64,000 nt of DNA from Myxococcales bacterium (GCA_020633435.1 JACKDP010000001.1:1364001-1428000), one strand, 5' to 3'; positions 53,201-62,084 are shown, numbered from the stretch's first letter. Translations and numbers: made by a program. The notes: a model not told the origin generated them from the letters alone.

Positions 53201-53860
53201 GGCCGAGCGGCGTCCCACCCCCCAGGGGCAGCTCGCGGCCCACCAGGCCGGCCTGCTCTACACCGCCGCCCTGCAGCAAGCCGCGCTGGGGGCCGCCCCG
53301 CGGGATCCGCGCCTGAAGCTGGCCGCCGCCGAGATGGCCGACCGCGCCGACGCGGCGGCCGCCCGCATGAAGCCGGCGGGCCGCACGCCCACGGCGCGGG
53401 CGATGGAGAGCCTCGTCCGCGCGAGCCTCGCGGGCATCGCCGACCTCGATCCGCCCGGCATGGCGCCTGAGCTGCTGGCCAGCCCGCCCGCCGAGGCCCC
53501 GGCGAAGCCCGCGCCCGCCCGCCCCGCCCCCCCGCGCCGCGTCCGGCCCCGGCGCCGCGCCCCGCCCCGCAGCGCCCAGCCCCCCGGCCGGCCGTGGCCG
53601 ACGCGTCCGCCCGCCTCGAGACCTGGATGATCACCTGGATCGCCCGGGAGCTGGGCGTCGCGCCGCAGGCCTTCGCCCAGCAGCTCGGGCCCGCCCGCAG
53701 CACCCCGTTCACGGCCCTCGGCCTCGACTCGGTGCTGGCCATCCAGTTCGTCGGCGCCCTGGAGGAGAAGCTCGGCCGGGCCATCCCCGCCAGCACCCTC
53801 TGGGATCACGACAACGTGCCCGCCCTGGCCCGCTTCCTGACCACCGGCCAGAAGGCGTAA
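50250..53860 (+). CDS. FAAL - acyl-CoA dehydrogenase - acyl carrier protein fusion (one apparent frameshift)
   Basis: About 1203 residues after repair. Residues 1-580 are a fatty acyl-AMP ligase (LIFEPGLDFAQAFLGSLYAG, LQYTSGSTSSPKGVM, SYGMAEVGL, LRTGDLGF, LPKTSSGKVMRF). Residues about 600-980 are an acyl-CoA dehydrogenase (GLQVPRDQGGLGLTHADA, QILGGRGLVEANQAP). An Ala/Pro/Arg linker leads to a carrier protein with GLDSVLAIQFV, whose Ser takes phosphopantetheine. The frame breaks in a C7 run at 53527-53533; one added C gives an unbroken APAPRPAPAPRPAPQRP linker into the carrier. Otherwise the carrier would start at GTG 53594 as a separate protein. The enzyme should activate, load and possibly desaturate a fatty acid for the upstream aminoketone synthase. 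Confidence 0.85.
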
Positions 53861-53887
53861 GCCCTCGTTCTGAATAGATAAAGCGAG

Positions 53888-54754
53888 CTAGCGCGCCATC
53901 AGGTTCAGCATCACCTGCATCTGGCGCGTGGCCATGTAGAGCGTCTTCTGCACGAAGGCCGGGGGCGTCGTGGCGATGGACCAGACGCTCTGCAGGGCGA
54001 GCGGGTGGTCGGCCGTGCCCTCGACGTGCACCATCAGGGCGTCGTCGCGCAGGTGCACCCGATCCCCCGCGACGCCGAAGGCCCGCGACGGCGCCTGGCC
54101 CAGCTCGTCGCGCAGCACGCGCCCGCGCACGGCGTCCGCCAGATCCCCCGACCCGGCGTAGAAGCGATCCCCGACGACGCAGTGGCTGTGCAGCATGCTG
54201 TCGAGGCGCACGCCCGCGGGGGAGCGGCCGAGGGCGTCCAGGCAGGCCTCCACGGCCTTGCGGGCCCGGGCCGGCGAGCGGAGGTTGGTGACGAGGTGGT
54301 AGAGGAGCTGCTGGGCGTAGTGGTCGTAGGCGGCCATGGCGTACTGCCGCACACCGCCCTTGATCAGGCTGTAGAGCCGCCCCTCGGTGGCCTCGACCTT
54401 GTTGATGTAGCCGGTGATCTCGTAGCGATCGATGACCTCGCGCTCGGGCGCCTTGCCGGCCTGGCCGGTGCGCACGATGAGCGGCATCACCTGGTTGTCG
54501 AGCTGCTCGCGGATGAAGCCGCACAGCTCGAGGCCCGCGTGGTCCGACTCCATCACGACGTCGACGATGGCGAGGGCGATGTTGCTGCCCTCGGGGTGGG
54601 TGGTCAGCAGCTCGATGGCGGCCTGCTTGCTGCCGGCCGTCAGGACCCGGATGGGCAGCCCGTAGAGCTGCATCCGGCGGATGGCGAGCTTCGACACAGC
54701 GAGCACATCGGGCTCGTCATCCACGAGCAGGACGTTGAAGCAGCGGTGCAGCAC
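53888..54754 (-). CDS. Response regulator with unknown C-terminal output domain
   Basis: A 288-residue protein. The receiver domain (residues about 5-135) has VLLVDDEPDVL, the phosphorylation site in LAIVDVVMESDHAGLELC, LIVRTGQAG and INKVEATEG. The second half (about 150 residues) is not a recognised DNA-binding or enzymatic domain; it has a helix rich in Ala and Arg and an RFYAGSGDL segment. The receiver resembles those of DUF3369-type regulators. The GTG at 54754 follows GGGAGG; an upstream ATG at 54811 is an alternative. It is convergent with the lipid-synthesis operon and could pair with the kinase at its other end. Confidence 0.85.
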   Translation of the reverse strand: MLHRCFNVLLVDDEPDVLAVSKLAIRRMQLYGLPIRVLTAGSKQAAIELLTTHPEGSNIALAIVDVVMESDHAGLELCGFIREQLDNQVMPLIVRTGQAGKAPEREVIDRYEITGYINKVEATEGRLYSLIKGGVRQYAMAAYDHYAQQLLYHLVTNLRSPARARKAVEACLDALGRSPAGVRLDSMLHSHCVVGDRFYAGSGDLADAVRGRVLRDELGQAPSRAFGVAGDRVHLRDDALMVHVEGTADHPLALQSVWSIATTPPAFVQKTLYMATRQMQVMLNLMAR

Positions 54755-54840
54755 ACGAGCCTCCCAGCGCGACACAGGCGAGATGCCCCACGGTCGCAGG
54801 GGTGTGGGCAATGATCAAGCGCGTCGACGGGGGCGGGCCG

Positions 54841-55332
54841 TCAGGGCGGCCACTCGAAGCGGGAGGCCGTGGCGCCGTCTTCGCCGGTGTGATCGATCTG
54901 CAGCTGGTGGAAGGCGTAGTGGATGACCTGGCTGGCTTCGCCCTCGAGCGTCCGGCCCACGTCCGCGCGGGCGGGATCGGTGGGCGCCATCAGCCGGACG
55001 CTGGCCAGGCGGCCGCTGGCGCCGTAGCGGCCGTCGGCGATGCGCCACGTCATCTCGGGCAGCAGCACGCCGATGGGCGGCGAAGGCTGCTCGGGAGGCA
55101 GCCAGACGACGAGCTGCCCCGGCCCGACCGCCTTGCCCAGCCGACGGACGGCGGCGGCGTCGACGGTGCTCCCGGTGCCCGAGGGCCCGAAGAGCGTCAC
55201 CGGCGGCTTGCCGGGCAGGACGAGCTGGACGCGCACCACCCGCTGGCGCTTGCGCGGCGGGCCGGCGAGGGCCGGGGCGGCCAGCAGGGTGAGGGCGACC
55301 AGGGCGAGGGCACGGCAAGCCAGCGCGCGCAT
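54841..55332 (-). CDS. Exported protein of unknown function
   Basis: A 163-residue protein with a Sec signal peptide (MRALACRALALVALTLLAAPALA). The mature part has a beta-rich look: VVRVQLVLPGKPPVTLFGP, GQLVVWLPP and MTWRIADGRYGASGRLASVRL. No family is recognised. The start at ATG 55332 follows AGGAGATC; the frame runs to 55380. It is oriented with the GT87-like gene, 65 bases downstream. Confidence 0.65.
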   Translation of the reverse strand: MRALACRALALVALTLLAAPALAGPPRKRQRVVRVQLVLPGKPPVTLFGPSGTGSTVDAAAVRRLGKAVGPGQLVVWLPPEQPSPPIGVLLPEMTWRIADGRYGASGRLASVRLMAPTDPARADVGRTLEGEASQVIHYAFHQLQIDHTGEDGATASRFEWPP

Positions 55333-55397
55333 GGAGATCTCCTGCGTGGGGACGTCGCACCACTCTGCCAGCCGAGCCATCGGCGATCAAACCCCAC

Positions 55398-57074
55398 TCA
55401 GGCGGGGCGGCGGCCCCGGATGACATACCAGGCCAGCAGGCCCAGCAACGCGAGGTCTTGCACGAGGGTCACGATGAGCGCCGCGGCGGGTGGCATGGGC
55501 GGCACGCCGAGCAGGACCGCGACCCCCAGCGTCGTCCAGACGACGGCGCCCCGGCCCCGCGCGTCGGCGATCCAGACGGACAGCAGCCAGAACGCCGTGA
55601 ACGTGATGTAGGTCGGCGCGAAGGGGCTGCGCAGGCACCCGAGCGTCAGGAGGGCGAGCCAGAGCCCCACGTCGAGGCCCGGCGGGTTGCCCGGGCCGTC
55701 GAGCCGCCGCGCCCGCAGGCCGCCGATCACGACGAGGCCCACCACCACCACGTTGAAGGCCGCCCCGACGTGCCCCGCCACGACCCAGGGATCGGCGATG
55801 GGGACGCCCAGCGCGTGCAGCTTGAACGGGACGCCGAACGGCGAGGTGTTGATGATGACGTCGCGGAGGCGCTCGGCGAAGAACGCGAAGGCCTGCCCCG
55901 AGCCGAGGCGCGGCAGGAGGCCCTGCAGGAACGCCGCGAAGGGCGCCCAGCCGAAGAGCGCCAGCGCCGCCAGCGACCAGATCACCCCGAAGCCCGCCGT
56001 CCACGCCACCGCCCGCCAGCGCCGCTGGACCACGAGCAGCACGCCCAGCACGGCGGGCGAGATCTTCGCCAGGATGGCGAACGCGAGCAGCGCCCCGCCG
56101 AGGGGGAAGCGCTGCCGGTGCAGGTAGAGCATGCCGAGGACGGCGGCCCCCATCACCGCGACGTGCACGTTGCCGACCTGCACGCTGATCATCACCGGCC
56201 CCGCGAGCCAGATGACGGGCATGAAGAGCAGCGCGCGGGCCGCCGCCTGCGGCGACCGCCGGCCCAGCTCGATGACGACCGACCACAGGCAGAAGGCGAG
56301 GAAGAGCCCCGTGAACCCGAACCAGGCCGCGCGCTGGGCCGCGAAGCTGGACCCGGCGAGCTGCAGCACCCAGGGCGCCAGCAGGAACTGCGGCGGGTAC
56401 AGGTAGGCGTCCAGGTGGAACGGCGCGTAGGTGGCCTCGTGCGCCTGGCCCGCCGCGCTCTGGGACGGCCACCACTCCTCGGCGTACAGGTCGTCGACCC
56501 TCGCGCTCGCCAGGCGCGTGGCCTGCACATACGCCGTCAGGCAGGCGTGGTGGGTGAGCAGCGGCGCCAGGCCCGCCGTGGTGGCGTGCTCGACGCGGTC
56601 GGCGTCCCCCATGAACGTCGCCAGGCGGGCCACCTGGAAGAGGGTGAGCGCGCCCGCCAGGGCGACCGCCCCCGTCGTCACCCGCCGGTGGCGAGCCCGG
56701 CCATCGAGCAGCCGGGGAGCGGCCGCCGCCAGGCGCGGCTGCACCCCCACCGCGACGCCCGCCACCGCCACCAGCGCCGCCAACGCCGCCAGGCCCCCGG
56801 CCCACGCGGCGCCGGCGGCCACGACGGGCAGGCTCGCCAGGAGCCAGCGTCGCGGGCGGGCGGGCCACCGGGCCGCGGCCCCCACCACCGCCCCGGCGAC
56901 AGCGACGGCCGCCAGCGACACCGCGAGGGCGTCCCCGGCGCCGCCCAGGGCCTCCAGCACCGGACGCCAGATCCCGTGGGCCACCACCGGCGCCAGCACC
57001 AGCACCCAGAGGCCCGCCAGGGCCCAGCGCTCCCGGCTCGGTCGCTCTTCGGTCGGACTGCTCGGTCGCCGCAC
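55398..57074 (-). CDS. GT87-like polyprenol-phosphate-dependent mannosyltransferase
   Basis: A 558-residue protein with about 12-13 predicted membrane helices. An extracytoplasmic loop early in the protein carries acidic residues (YAEEWWPSQSAAG) where GT-C enzymes have their catalytic Asp or Glu. FCLWSVVIELGRR, VGNVHVAVMGAAVLG and AFAILAKISPAVLGVLL match the GT87/DUF2029 family, which uses polyprenol-phosphate sugars outside the membrane. It is probably involved in cell-envelope glycan or lipoglycan assembly. The start at ATG 57074 is the first Met in frame. Confidence 0.8.
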   Translation of the reverse strand: MRRPSSPTEERPSRERWALAGLWVLVLAPVVAHGIWRPVLEALGGAGDALAVSLAAVAVAGAVVGAAARWPARPRRWLLASLPVVAAGAAWAGGLAALAALVAVAGVAVGVQPRLAAAAPRLLDGRARHRRVTTGAVALAGALTLFQVARLATFMGDADRVEHATTAGLAPLLTHHACLTAYVQATRLASARVDDLYAEEWWPSQSAAGQAHEATYAPFHLDAYLYPPQFLLAPWVLQLAGSSFAAQRAAWFGFTGLFLAFCLWSVVIELGRRSPQAAARALLFMPVIWLAGPVMISVQVGNVHVAVMGAAVLGMLYLHRQRFPLGGALLAFAILAKISPAVLGVLLVVQRRWRAVAWTAGFGVIWSLAALALFGWAPFAAFLQGLLPRLGSGQAFAFFAERLRDVIINTSPFGVPFKLHALGVPIADPWVVAGHVGAAFNVVVVGLVVIGGLRARRLDGPGNPPGLDVGLWLALLTLGCLRSPFAPTYITFTAFWLLSVWIADARGRGAVVWTTLGVAVLLGVPPMPPAAALIVTLVQDLALLGLLAWYVIRGRRPA

Positions 57075-57122
57075 GCCCCGCCCCCCTCTCCAGAGGCCCC
57101 GAGGATGACAGCGCCAGCGGCC

Positions 57123-57151
57123 GCCGACAACTCACGTTCCTCGGCCGACAA
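57123..57151 (-). promoter_or_regulatory. Direct repeat upstream of the GT87-like gene
   Basis: GCCGACAA occurs at 57123-57130 and 57144-57151, 21 bases apart (two helical turns). A further copy is at 27746-27753 after the giant lipoprotein gene, and all are intergenic. The repeat could be a regulator-binding site. Confidence 0.3.
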
Positions 57152-57215
57152 TCCAAATACTATCAGGCACTTATGACAGACCGGCGAGAACGTTCAGGTT
57201 CACCGGGCGGCCCGG

Positions 57216-57782
57216 TCAGGGGCGCCGGGCCTGCTCCCGGCGCAGGTAGGCGGCCAGCCGCGCCGGGTCCGTCGAGGGCAGGCCCTGGCTGCGCGAGAAG
57301 CCGTGGTTGCTGTCGGGATCCGGGTACGATCCCAGCGGCGCCGGCTGCAGCATGACGCGCAGGACGTCGGCGCTGGCGGAGTCGAGCCAGAACGGCTCGA
57401 AGTCCATCGACCAGCGGTAGGTGCCGATGCCCGGGCCGGTGTGGCAGCAGACGCAGGCGCAGGCCGCGAGCTCCTTGTGCACCCAGGCCGTGTCGGGATC
57501 GAGCAGCCGGTCCGGATCGGGCTCGTCGACGTGGGCGCTGGCCCCCGGCGGCTCGCTCGGGCTCGGCCCCGGCACGCCTTCGCAGCTGTAGTAGTCCACG
57601 AACCGGGCGCCATGGGGCACGCACGTCCCGTTGGGCACCGGCTCGGGCACCAGCGGGAAGGCGTCCAGCGCCCCGTCCGCCTCCGCGTCGACGGGGCCGC
57701 CATCCACCGCCGCGCCCTCTTCGCCGCCACACCCGGCCAGCAGGATGGCCAGCGCCGTCGCCACTGCTCGCGGCTTCCTCAT
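57216..57782 (-). CDS. Lipoprotein with a CxxCH heme-binding motif
   Basis: A 188-residue protein with a lipoprotein signal MRKPRAVATALAILLAGC and an Asp/Ala/Gly-rich linker. The central segment ELAACACVCCHTGPG contains C-V-C-C-H, a CxxCH heme c attachment motif, followed by YRWSMDFEPFW. Other cysteines in TCVPHGARF and YYSCEGVPG may form disulfides. It looks like a small monoheme surface or periplasmic protein, but whether heme is attached is unknown. It begins 16 bases after the TPR paralogue gene, in the same orientation. Confidence 0.72.
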   Translation of the reverse strand: MRKPRAVATALAILLAGCGGEEGAAVDGGPVDAEADGALDAFPLVPEPVPNGTCVPHGARFVDYYSCEGVPGPSPSEPPGASAHVDEPDPDRLLDPDTAWVHKELAACACVCCHTGPGIGTYRWSMDFEPFWLDSASADVLRVMLQPAPLGSYPDPDSNHGFSRSQGLPSTDPARLAAYLRREQARRP

Positions 57783-57798
57783 CCGCTTGCCTCCTCGC

Positions 57799-59058
57799 CT
57801 ACGGGAACTGGACCTGGTGCTTGCCCGCGAGCGCCTTGAGCCCCGGCTCCATGTCCTTGCCCTTGACCACCTTGAGCGAGAGCACGCCGGTGGCCGACAG
57901 CTCCACGGCCATGATCGCCGACTTCGACCAGGTGTCCGGCGGGCCCAGCTCCGGATCGCGGGGCTCGTCCTCGATGAGCAGCTCGCGGGAGCCCTCGACC
58001 GACCGGTTCAGCGGGCCGACGCAGCTCGGCACGCCGCTGGCGCCGACGCCGCACAGCGCGAAGGCGGAGGTCGTCCAGAACTCCACCTCGTTGATGCCCA
58101 TGTCGGAGTCGCTGCGCTGGGTGCTCACGTCGATCCACCACGCCACGCTCGCCCCGGGCACGGCCACCGCCCGCGCCTGCGTGAACGACAGCTCCTCGGA
58201 GATGCCGAACGCCCCCGGGTTGTAGGTCCCCGCGATGGACGGGCGCACGTAGAGGCCCGCCGGGGTGGGCACGACCAGGTGGTAGACCACCTCCCCCAGC
58301 GCCTCGACGTCGTCCGTCCACGCCGGCCCCGGCGGCGGCGCCTCGTCGTCCCCGAACATCGGGATGCCGCCGGCCACGATGTACGCCTTGCCCTCGGCCA
58401 CGGCGTCGAGGGGCGTCTCCACCCGGCCGGCCTTGCAGCGCAGGCCCTTCCCGAGGTGGGCCTCGGTGCGCAGCGCCGCGCACAGCGCCGCCTCGTCCGC
58501 AAACGGCCCCAGCAGCGGCGTCGCCGCCAGCGGCTCGGGCGCCTTGCCGCCCAGCTCCGCCAGCCGGGCCCGCACCACCTTGTTGGGCCGCGCCTCCAGC
58601 GACAGCTTGTAGGCCTGGGTAGCCGCCTGCTTCTCGCCCTGGGCCTCGAAGACGCGCCCCAGGTTGTAGAACGCCGCCCCGCGCAGCCGCTGATCCGTCG
58701 AGCGGCCCAGCGCGGCCTTGGTGTCCGCCCCCGCCCCCGCCAGATCCCCGGCCTGGAACCTCGCCCAGCCCCGCTCCATCAGCGCGCGTGGATCATCGGG
58801 GAACGCCGCCAGCGCCCGGTCGAAGCCCGCCACCGCCGCCGTGTAGTCCTTCGCGCGGTGCGCCTCCCGCCCCGCCTTCAGCCCTGCCCGCCACTTCGCC
58901 CGGGCCGCCACCGTCATCGGCGCGTCCGCCCCCGACGTCTGCTTCCGGAGCGCCGCCTTCCGCGCCGCCAGCTTCGCCGGCGTGGGCACCGCCGGCGCCG
59001 CCACCGCCGCCCCGGCCACCAGCCCGCCCGCCAGCACCATCCACCCCAGTCGCGCCAT
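57799..59058 (-). CDS. Exported TPR protein, family paralogue B
   Basis: A 419-residue protein with a signal peptide (ARLGWMVLAGGLVAGAAVAAP). TPR-like units follow (DYTAAVAGFDRALAAFPDDPR, DLAGAGADTKAALGRST, FYNLGRVFEAQGEKQAATQA). The C-terminal domain has the same motifs as the protein at 39305-40522: NPGAFGISEELSF and DSDMGINEVEFWTTS. The two are paralogues. The ATG at 59058 follows GAGGAGGA. The heme-motif lipoprotein is 16 bases downstream and probably cotranscribed. Confidence 0.75.
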   Translation of the reverse strand: MARLGWMVLAGGLVAGAAVAAPAVPTPAKLAARKAALRKQTSGADAPMTVAARAKWRAGLKAGREAHRAKDYTAAVAGFDRALAAFPDDPRALMERGWARFQAGDLAGAGADTKAALGRSTDQRLRGAAFYNLGRVFEAQGEKQAATQAYKLSLEARPNKVVRARLAELGGKAPEPLAATPLLGPFADEAALCAALRTEAHLGKGLRCKAGRVETPLDAVAEGKAYIVAGGIPMFGDDEAPPPGPAWTDDVEALGEVVYHLVVPTPAGLYVRPSIAGTYNPGAFGISEELSFTQARAVAVPGASVAWWIDVSTQRSDSDMGINEVEFWTTSAFALCGVGASGVPSCVGPLNRSVEGSRELLIEDEPRDPELGPPDTWSKSAIMAVELSATGVLSLKVVKGKDMEPGLKALAGKHQVQFP

Positions 59059-59101
59059 GGATCCTCCTCGTCGTCCGAACACGTTGATCTGGCTGGAGAA
59101 T

Positions 59102-59626
59102 CTAACGAGCTTCCACCACGAACGTCACGTGGCGCGGCGCCGTGGGCAGGCGGACGCCGGTCAGCCGCTGCCCGATCTGCAGGCCCGCGTACAGCTCGGC
59201 CGACGTCGTCAGCCGGGCCACCCCGCTCGCCCGCCCCAGCCGCGCCCCCCGCAGGTCCAGCGGCCCCTCCTCCGCGAGCGCCAGCTCCAGCACATGCACC
59301 GGCCGGCTGCGCGTCGCCCCCGTCGCCGGATCCGAGTCGGTGAACTTCTCGACCCGCAGCGCCCCCACCTCGCCCACCCGCACCCAGGTCACCCCCGCCC
59401 GCGCCGCCCGCCGCTTCTGCGTCGCCGCCACGGCCCCGAACCCCACGATGAACAGCAGCACCAGCCCCACCAGCCGCGCCGGCCACGGCGCCAGCGCCAC
59501 GACGAGGACGCCCGCCAGCGCGACCCCGGCCGCCACCCCCAGCACCGCCCGCGGCACGGGCCGCGCGTGCTGCGCCAGCACCGGCGCCACATGCGCCTCA
59601 AACACCGCCGACCAGTCGATCCTCAT
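59102..59626 (-). CDS. Membrane protein of unknown function with two helices
   Basis: A 174-residue protein with two adjacent hydrophobic segments near residues 25-70 (VLGVAAGVALAGVLVVAL and LVGLVLLFIVGFGAVAA) and a C-terminal soluble domain of about 100 residues. That domain is beta-rich: VGALRVEKFTDSDPATGAT, HVLELALAEEGPLDL and LYAGLQIGQRLTGVRLP. No family is recognised. I chose the ATG at 59626 because it sits just before the helices, although no strong ribosome-binding site precedes it; 59644 is an alternative. Confidence 0.55.
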   Translation of the reverse strand: MRIDWSAVFEAHVAPVLAQHARPVPRAVLGVAAGVALAGVLVVALAPWPARLVGLVLLFIVGFGAVAATQKRRAARAGVTWVRVGEVGALRVEKFTDSDPATGATRSRPVHVLELALAEEGPLDLRGARLGRASGVARLTTSAELYAGLQIGQRLTGVRLPTAPRHVTFVVEAR

Positions 59627-59823
59627 GGGGGCAGCATAGACCATTGTACCGGGGGCGGAGCTCCAATCCTGGCGTACCGCACGACTCGGGTGCTGTTCCG
59701 ATTGACGGGGGACCGCGTTCGCTGCCAGAAAGGCGCCGGGGCACTGTCGGGTCAACATCCGTGTCCCTGCCACGCGCCCGGGGGCCTGCCAGGGGCCTCC
59801 GCCGGGACCAGGAGGAGCACCGC

Positions 59824-60960
59824 ATGTCCGAGCCCGCTGATCAGCTTGAGGTGGCCCAGGAGGTCGTGGACAACGTCCCCACCGACGTCGAGGTCGAAGA
59901 TCCTGAAGCAGGCGTCGGCCACGATCCCTGGGATCCCGAGCAGATCCGGATTCACACCAAGGCGTACTCTCTTCGCCACCTCATGGACATGATCGATGAC
60001 GGGGACGTCGACCTGGCCCCTGACTTCCAGCGGCAGTATGTCTGGAAGGATGCCCAGCGATGGGGTCTCATCGAGTCATTGCTGCTCGGCATCCCGCTGC
60101 CCTCTTTCTATTTCAATGAGAACCGAGAAGGTCTCATGCAGGTGGTGGACGGAGTCCAACGCCTGACCACCATCCACCGGTTCTACAAGGGTGAGTTCTC
60201 GCTGGGCCGCCTGGCCTACCTCAAGGACCTGGAAGGCAAGCAGTTCAAGGACCTCGACGGCTCCTATCGGCGGCGACTCCAGAACACGCAGTTCGTGGCC
60301 CATGTGATCGACCCGGAGACCCCCTTCCGCGTCAAGTTCGACGTCTTCAAGCGGATCAACACGGGCGGCAGCCCTCTCAGCGCCCAGGAGATCCGGCATT
60401 GCATGAGCAAGGCCCAGTCGCGCGACTTTCTCCGAGCGCTGGTCGACCTGCCCGCCTTTGAGGACGTGATGGGGAAGACGGTGCTGAACCACCCTCGCAT
60501 GGCCGACCGCGAGATCGCCCTGCGCCTGGTGGCGTTCCACATCATCCCGGTGGAGGACTACCGGCAGTACGAGAGCCTGGACTCCTTCCTCGGCGTCGTC
60601 ACCGAGCGGATCGATGCGCTCTCGGCGGGCGAGCTCAAGAAGCTGGAGGCCGTCGCCGAGCGCGGCCTGGTGAACTCGCGCGCGGTGTTCGGCGAGTTCG
60701 CCTTCCGCAAGTGGCCTCTTACGTCAGCGCGCCGCAACCCGATCAACCGAACTCTGGTCGAGACCTGGGGGACTCTGCTGGCCGAACACCCGACCACCGC
60801 GGTCAAGGCCCGGGCCGTTGAGCTTCGGCGGCGCGCGCGCGAGATGATGACCAGCAACGTCGCCTTCATCGACAGCATCTCGGGCGGCACGGGCGACGTG
60901 AACAAGGTCACGAGCCGCATGACCTTGGTGGGGGACGCGATTCGGGAGTACCTCGGATGA
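59824..60960 (+). CDS. DUF262 (ParB/GmrS-like) protein, defence module gene 1
   Basis: A 378-residue protein whose central part matches DUF262: PDFQRQYVWKDAQRWGLIES (substrate or nucleotide loop), LLLGIPLPSFYFNE, VVDGVQRLTTI (the DGQQR signature, here DGVQR) and KFDVFKRINTGGSPLSAQEI. This fold is related to ParB nucleases/NTPases and to the GmrS subunit of type IV restriction enzymes. No DUF1524 HNH nuclease domain is attached. The N-terminal 35 residues are acidic. The ATG at 59824 follows CCAGGAGGAG. It overlaps the AAA gene by four bases (ATGA). First gene of a three-gene coupled module. Confidence 0.88.
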   Translation: MSEPADQLEVAQEVVDNVPTDVEVEDPEAGVGHDPWDPEQIRIHTKAYSLRHLMDMIDDGDVDLAPDFQRQYVWKDAQRWGLIESLLLGIPLPSFYFNENREGLMQVVDGVQRLTTIHRFYKGEFSLGRLAYLKDLEGKQFKDLDGSYRRRLQNTQFVAHVIDPETPFRVKFDVFKRINTGGSPLSAQEIRHCMSKAQSRDFLRALVDLPAFEDVMGKTVLNHPRMADREIALRLVAFHIIPVEDYRQYESLDSFLGVVTERIDALSAGELKKLEAVAERGLVNSRAVFGEFAFRKWPLTSARRNPINRTLVETWGTLLAEHPTTAVKARAVELRRRAREMMTSNVAFIDSISGGTGDVNKVTSRMTLVGDAIREYLG

Positions 60961-62084
60961 TCGCCCGCCTCGGCATTCGCCGCTTCAAGGGCTTCAAGGC
61001 CGTCGATCTGGAGCTGGGCCAGCTGACCGTCCTCACCGGCCTGAACTCGGCCGGCAAGACGAGCACCGTCCAGGCGCTGCTGCTGCTCCGACAGGCCCTC
61101 CGCGGCGACGCGGTCGTCGCGCTCAACGGGCCCGACGGACTGGCGCTGGGCGAGCCGCTCGATGTGCTCCACCGCGGCAGCGGTGCCGAGACCATCGAGC
61201 TGACGCTGGAGACGACGGGGCCGACAGAGCCGTCTCGCGTCGTGCTGGCGCTGCCCGAAGAGCGGGCGATGCACCTGCAGGTGCGGGAGCGCGCCTCAGC
61301 CGCCCCGAGCGCGCTCACCCAGGCCGAGCCCGCCTTCACCTACCTGTGCGCGGAGCGTCACGGCCCCCGCGACACCCTGACGGCCCACGCCACGGACGTC
61401 GAGACCCTGGGTGTGGGCGTCTTCGGGGAGCACACCGCTCAGGTGCTCGCCCTGCAGGAGCGGTTCGCCGTCGACTCCGGGCGTCACGCGCCACAGGACA
61501 AGCACATCGGCGCCCTGCGCTTTCTGACCCGACAAACCGAGCTCTGGCTCTCCCGCATCCTCGGCACCGCGGGCTCGCTCCGCATCGAGGCCCGCTGGAT
61601 CGAGGGCACGACGGTGACAACGCTGCGGTTTCAGATGCCTGGCCAGCAGGCCGAGTGGACCCGACCGCAGAACGTGGGCTTCGGCGTCTCGTACGCGCTG
61701 CCCATCGTCGTCGCTGGCCTCCGGGCGCCCAAGGGTGGGCTGCTCGTGGTCGAGAACCCCGAGGCCCACCTCCACCCGGCCGGTCAGTCGGTCATGGGCG
61801 CCTTCCTGGCCCAGGTCGCCGCGTCCGGGGTGCAGGTCGTGGTCGAGACCCACAGCGACCACGTCATCAATGGCGTCCGCCGAGCGGTCGCCGAACGCGC
61901 CGTCACGCTCGACCCCGACGCGGTCGCCGTCTTGTACTTCCGCCCCGACGCACCAGGGGGCCACGACCGCATTCAGCTGCGGGAGACGGGCGAGCTGTCG
62001 GCCTGGCCGGCGGGCTTCTTCGACCAGCTCGAGCAAGACCTCGGCGCCATCGCGCGCGCCCGCCGGGGCAGTCGGCGGCGATGA
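60957..62084 (+). CDS. AAA-family ATPase, DUF3696-like, defence module gene 2
   Basis: A 375-residue ATPase of the SMC/OLD-like AAA group. Walker A is GLNSAGKTSTVQ, and Walker B with the following acidic-His region is LLVVENPEAHLHPAGQS. A THSDHVINGVRRAV segment is the C-terminal motif, with a DUF3696-type tail (VLYFRPDAPGG). Similar ATPases with DUF262 or nuclease partners are frequent in anti-phage islands. No OLD-TOPRIM nuclease domain is visible. It is coupled to both neighbours: its ATG overlaps the upstream stop and its own stop overlaps the third gene's ATG. Confidence 0.88.
   Translation: MIARLGIRRFKGFKAVDLELGQLTVLTGLNSAGKTSTVQALLLLRQALRGDAVVALNGPDGLALGEPLDVLHRGSGAETIELTLETTGPTEPSRVVLALPEERAMHLQVRERASAAPSALTQAEPAFTYLCAERHGPRDTLTAHATDVETLGVGVFGEHTAQVLALQERFAVDSGRHAPQDKHIGALRFLTRQTELWLSRILGTAGSLRIEARWIEGTTVTTLRFQMPGQQAEWTRPQNVGFGVSYALPIVVAGLRAPKGGLLVVENPEAHLHPAGQSVMGAFLAQVAASGVQVVVETHSDHVINGVRRAVAERAVTLDPDAVAVLYFRPDAPGGHDRIQLRETGELSAWPAGFFDQLEQDLGAIARARRGSRRR

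Noticed and set aside
53594..53860. Carrier protein as a separate gene starting at GTG
   Set aside because: No ribosome-binding site precedes it and a one-base change yields a seamless fusion linker, so a single gene is preferred, although not proven.
59824..60960. GmrSD type IV restriction enzyme
   Set aside because: The DUF262 part fits, but no DUF1524 HNH domain is attached or encoded nearby.
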